Assembly: GCA_937910665.1 (NCBI GenBank)
Contig: CALEPR010000154.1
Span: 1 to 64,000 of the forward strand
DNA from: an uncultured Selenomonadales bacterium
GTDB taxonomy: Bacteria; Bacillota; Negativicutes; Selenomonadales; Selenomonadaceae
Direction: 5' to 3'
DNA: 64,000 nt
The notes beneath the pieces were generated by a model that did no database searches, had not been told where the DNA came from, and was given only the letters and a program-made list of their open reading frames with translations. Of the stretch, positions 63,580 to 64,000 are shown piece after piece. The stretch's first letter is position 1, and every line of letters begins with the position of its first letter. The position numbers and the translations under genes were made by a program.

Positions 63580-64000
63580 TTAATCGGATTCTGTGTAAAA
63601 AATTTGCCAACCGCAGAAAAATTCGACGCGACGACCTAATTTTTTTCTGACATAATCTTCGCTGTAATTTTCTTTTTCGCAAAGAAATTTTACGCAATCT
63701 TTTTGAAGTTTGAAACGATGATGTTCTTTTTCTTTGATGATTTTCACCGAGCAAATTCGCGGATGTTGCTTTGAATTTATTTTTCCGTGAACTTCCCAGA
63801 GCAAGCTGTTTATTCCGCGATTTACCGATTTGCCTTCAACCGACAACATAACGCATTTGCAACCGCGACAGAGCCTCGTCTGCTTGATGTATTTTGTTTT
63901 TGTATTTCTTACAACGCCGCGATTGTTAATTTCATATTTTCCGTTGACGGAAGGTATCGGCAACCAAGAAGTTTCTCTGTCTTTTTCGCGATGTTCAATC
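63580..64000 (-). CDS. NUMOD4-type protein, cut by the window edge
   Basis: The frame is open to the window edge. It reads ETSWLPIPSVNGKYEINNRG-VVRN, the NUMOD4 motif of HNH homing endonucleases, then CRGCKCVMLSVEGKSVNRG and LLWEVHGKI. A C-terminal helical segment follows. The ORF's first in-window TTG at 63963 is not the true start, because the motif begins before it. A standard HNH motif is not clearly seen in the part available. Confidence 0.7.
   Translation of the reverse strand, partial: IEHREKDRETSWLPIPSVNGKYEINNRGVVRNTKTKYIKQTRLCRGCKCVMLSVEGKSVNRGINSLLWEVHGKINSKQHPRICSVKIIKEKEHHRFKLQKDCVKFLCEKENYSEDYVRKKLGRRVEFFCGWQIFYTESD

Noticed and set aside
1..64000. CRISPR arrays, rRNA, insertion sequences
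   Set aside because: No regular spaced repeats with unique spacers, rRNA-like stretches or transposase genes were seen; tRNAs were not found by eye but a covariance search was not possible.

Overview
The window is one contiguous stretch of a temperate, contractile-tailed bacteriophage of a Bacillota (Firmicutes) host. The signs are strong AAGGAG-type ribosome sites, frequent TTG and GTG starts, consensus TTGACA-17-TATAAT promoters and a PBSX/Xkd-like head and tail module. The host genus cannot be told from the sequence. No host gene, rRNA, CRISPR array or insertion sequence was recognised, and no tRNA was noticed by eye.

Layout. From about 1 to 13 kb, mainly on the minus strand, lie early genes: three antirepressor-type proteins (one BRO, two Rha), a mosaic cargo island at 3.8-7.6 kb with repeated boundary sequences, an SSB, a PD-(D/E)XK-like nuclease candidate, a DUF3102-methyltransferase fusion and many small genes. 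Three divergent regulatory switches are visible: an XRE pair at 3.5 kb, ribbon-helix-helix genes at 12.8 kb, and the main immunity region at 14.0 kb with four related 15-bp operators. From 14 to 18 kb, on the plus strand, are the cI-like repressor, a HigB-like toxin with a shortened HigA-like antitoxin, a secreted Ada-like Cys protein, an unrecognised two-gene operon with a nucleotidyltransferase-like protein, and the tyrosine integrase followed by a likely attP. From 18.5 to 19.9 kb a Panacea-domain gene and a membrane protein have their own consensus promoter. From 19.9 to 22 kb come endolysin and holin-like genes.

From 22.4 to 27.3 kb lies a complete diversity-generating retroelement (DGR): variable protein with C-terminal variable repeat, hairpin with a GACA loop, Avd, template repeat, reverse transcriptase, and a small overlapping gene. 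From 27 to 59 kb, on the minus strand, the order is tail fibre proteins, baseplate (Xkd-like), tape measure, frameshifted tail chaperones, tube, sheath, connectors, capsid, decoration, scaffold, protease, a MuF protein with a metallopeptidase-like tail, portal, large terminase and two small-terminase-like genes. From 59 to 64 kb are a GGCT, an amidoligase and a companion protein under matched promoters, a ParB-methyltransferase, an ArpU-like late regulator and a partial NUMOD4 protein.

How it fits together. Phage genes flank the integrase/att region on both sides, as in the vegetative lambda map, so this is better read as a free or circularly permuted phage genome than as a prophage cut at its att sites. 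A promoter type shared between 0.7 kb and 60.7/61.6 kb supports functional linkage of the two window ends. The main discovery candidates are the DGR, the co-regulated amidoligase module, the two-gene nucleotidyltransferase operon, the Panacea/membrane pair, and the repeat-bounded cargo island.
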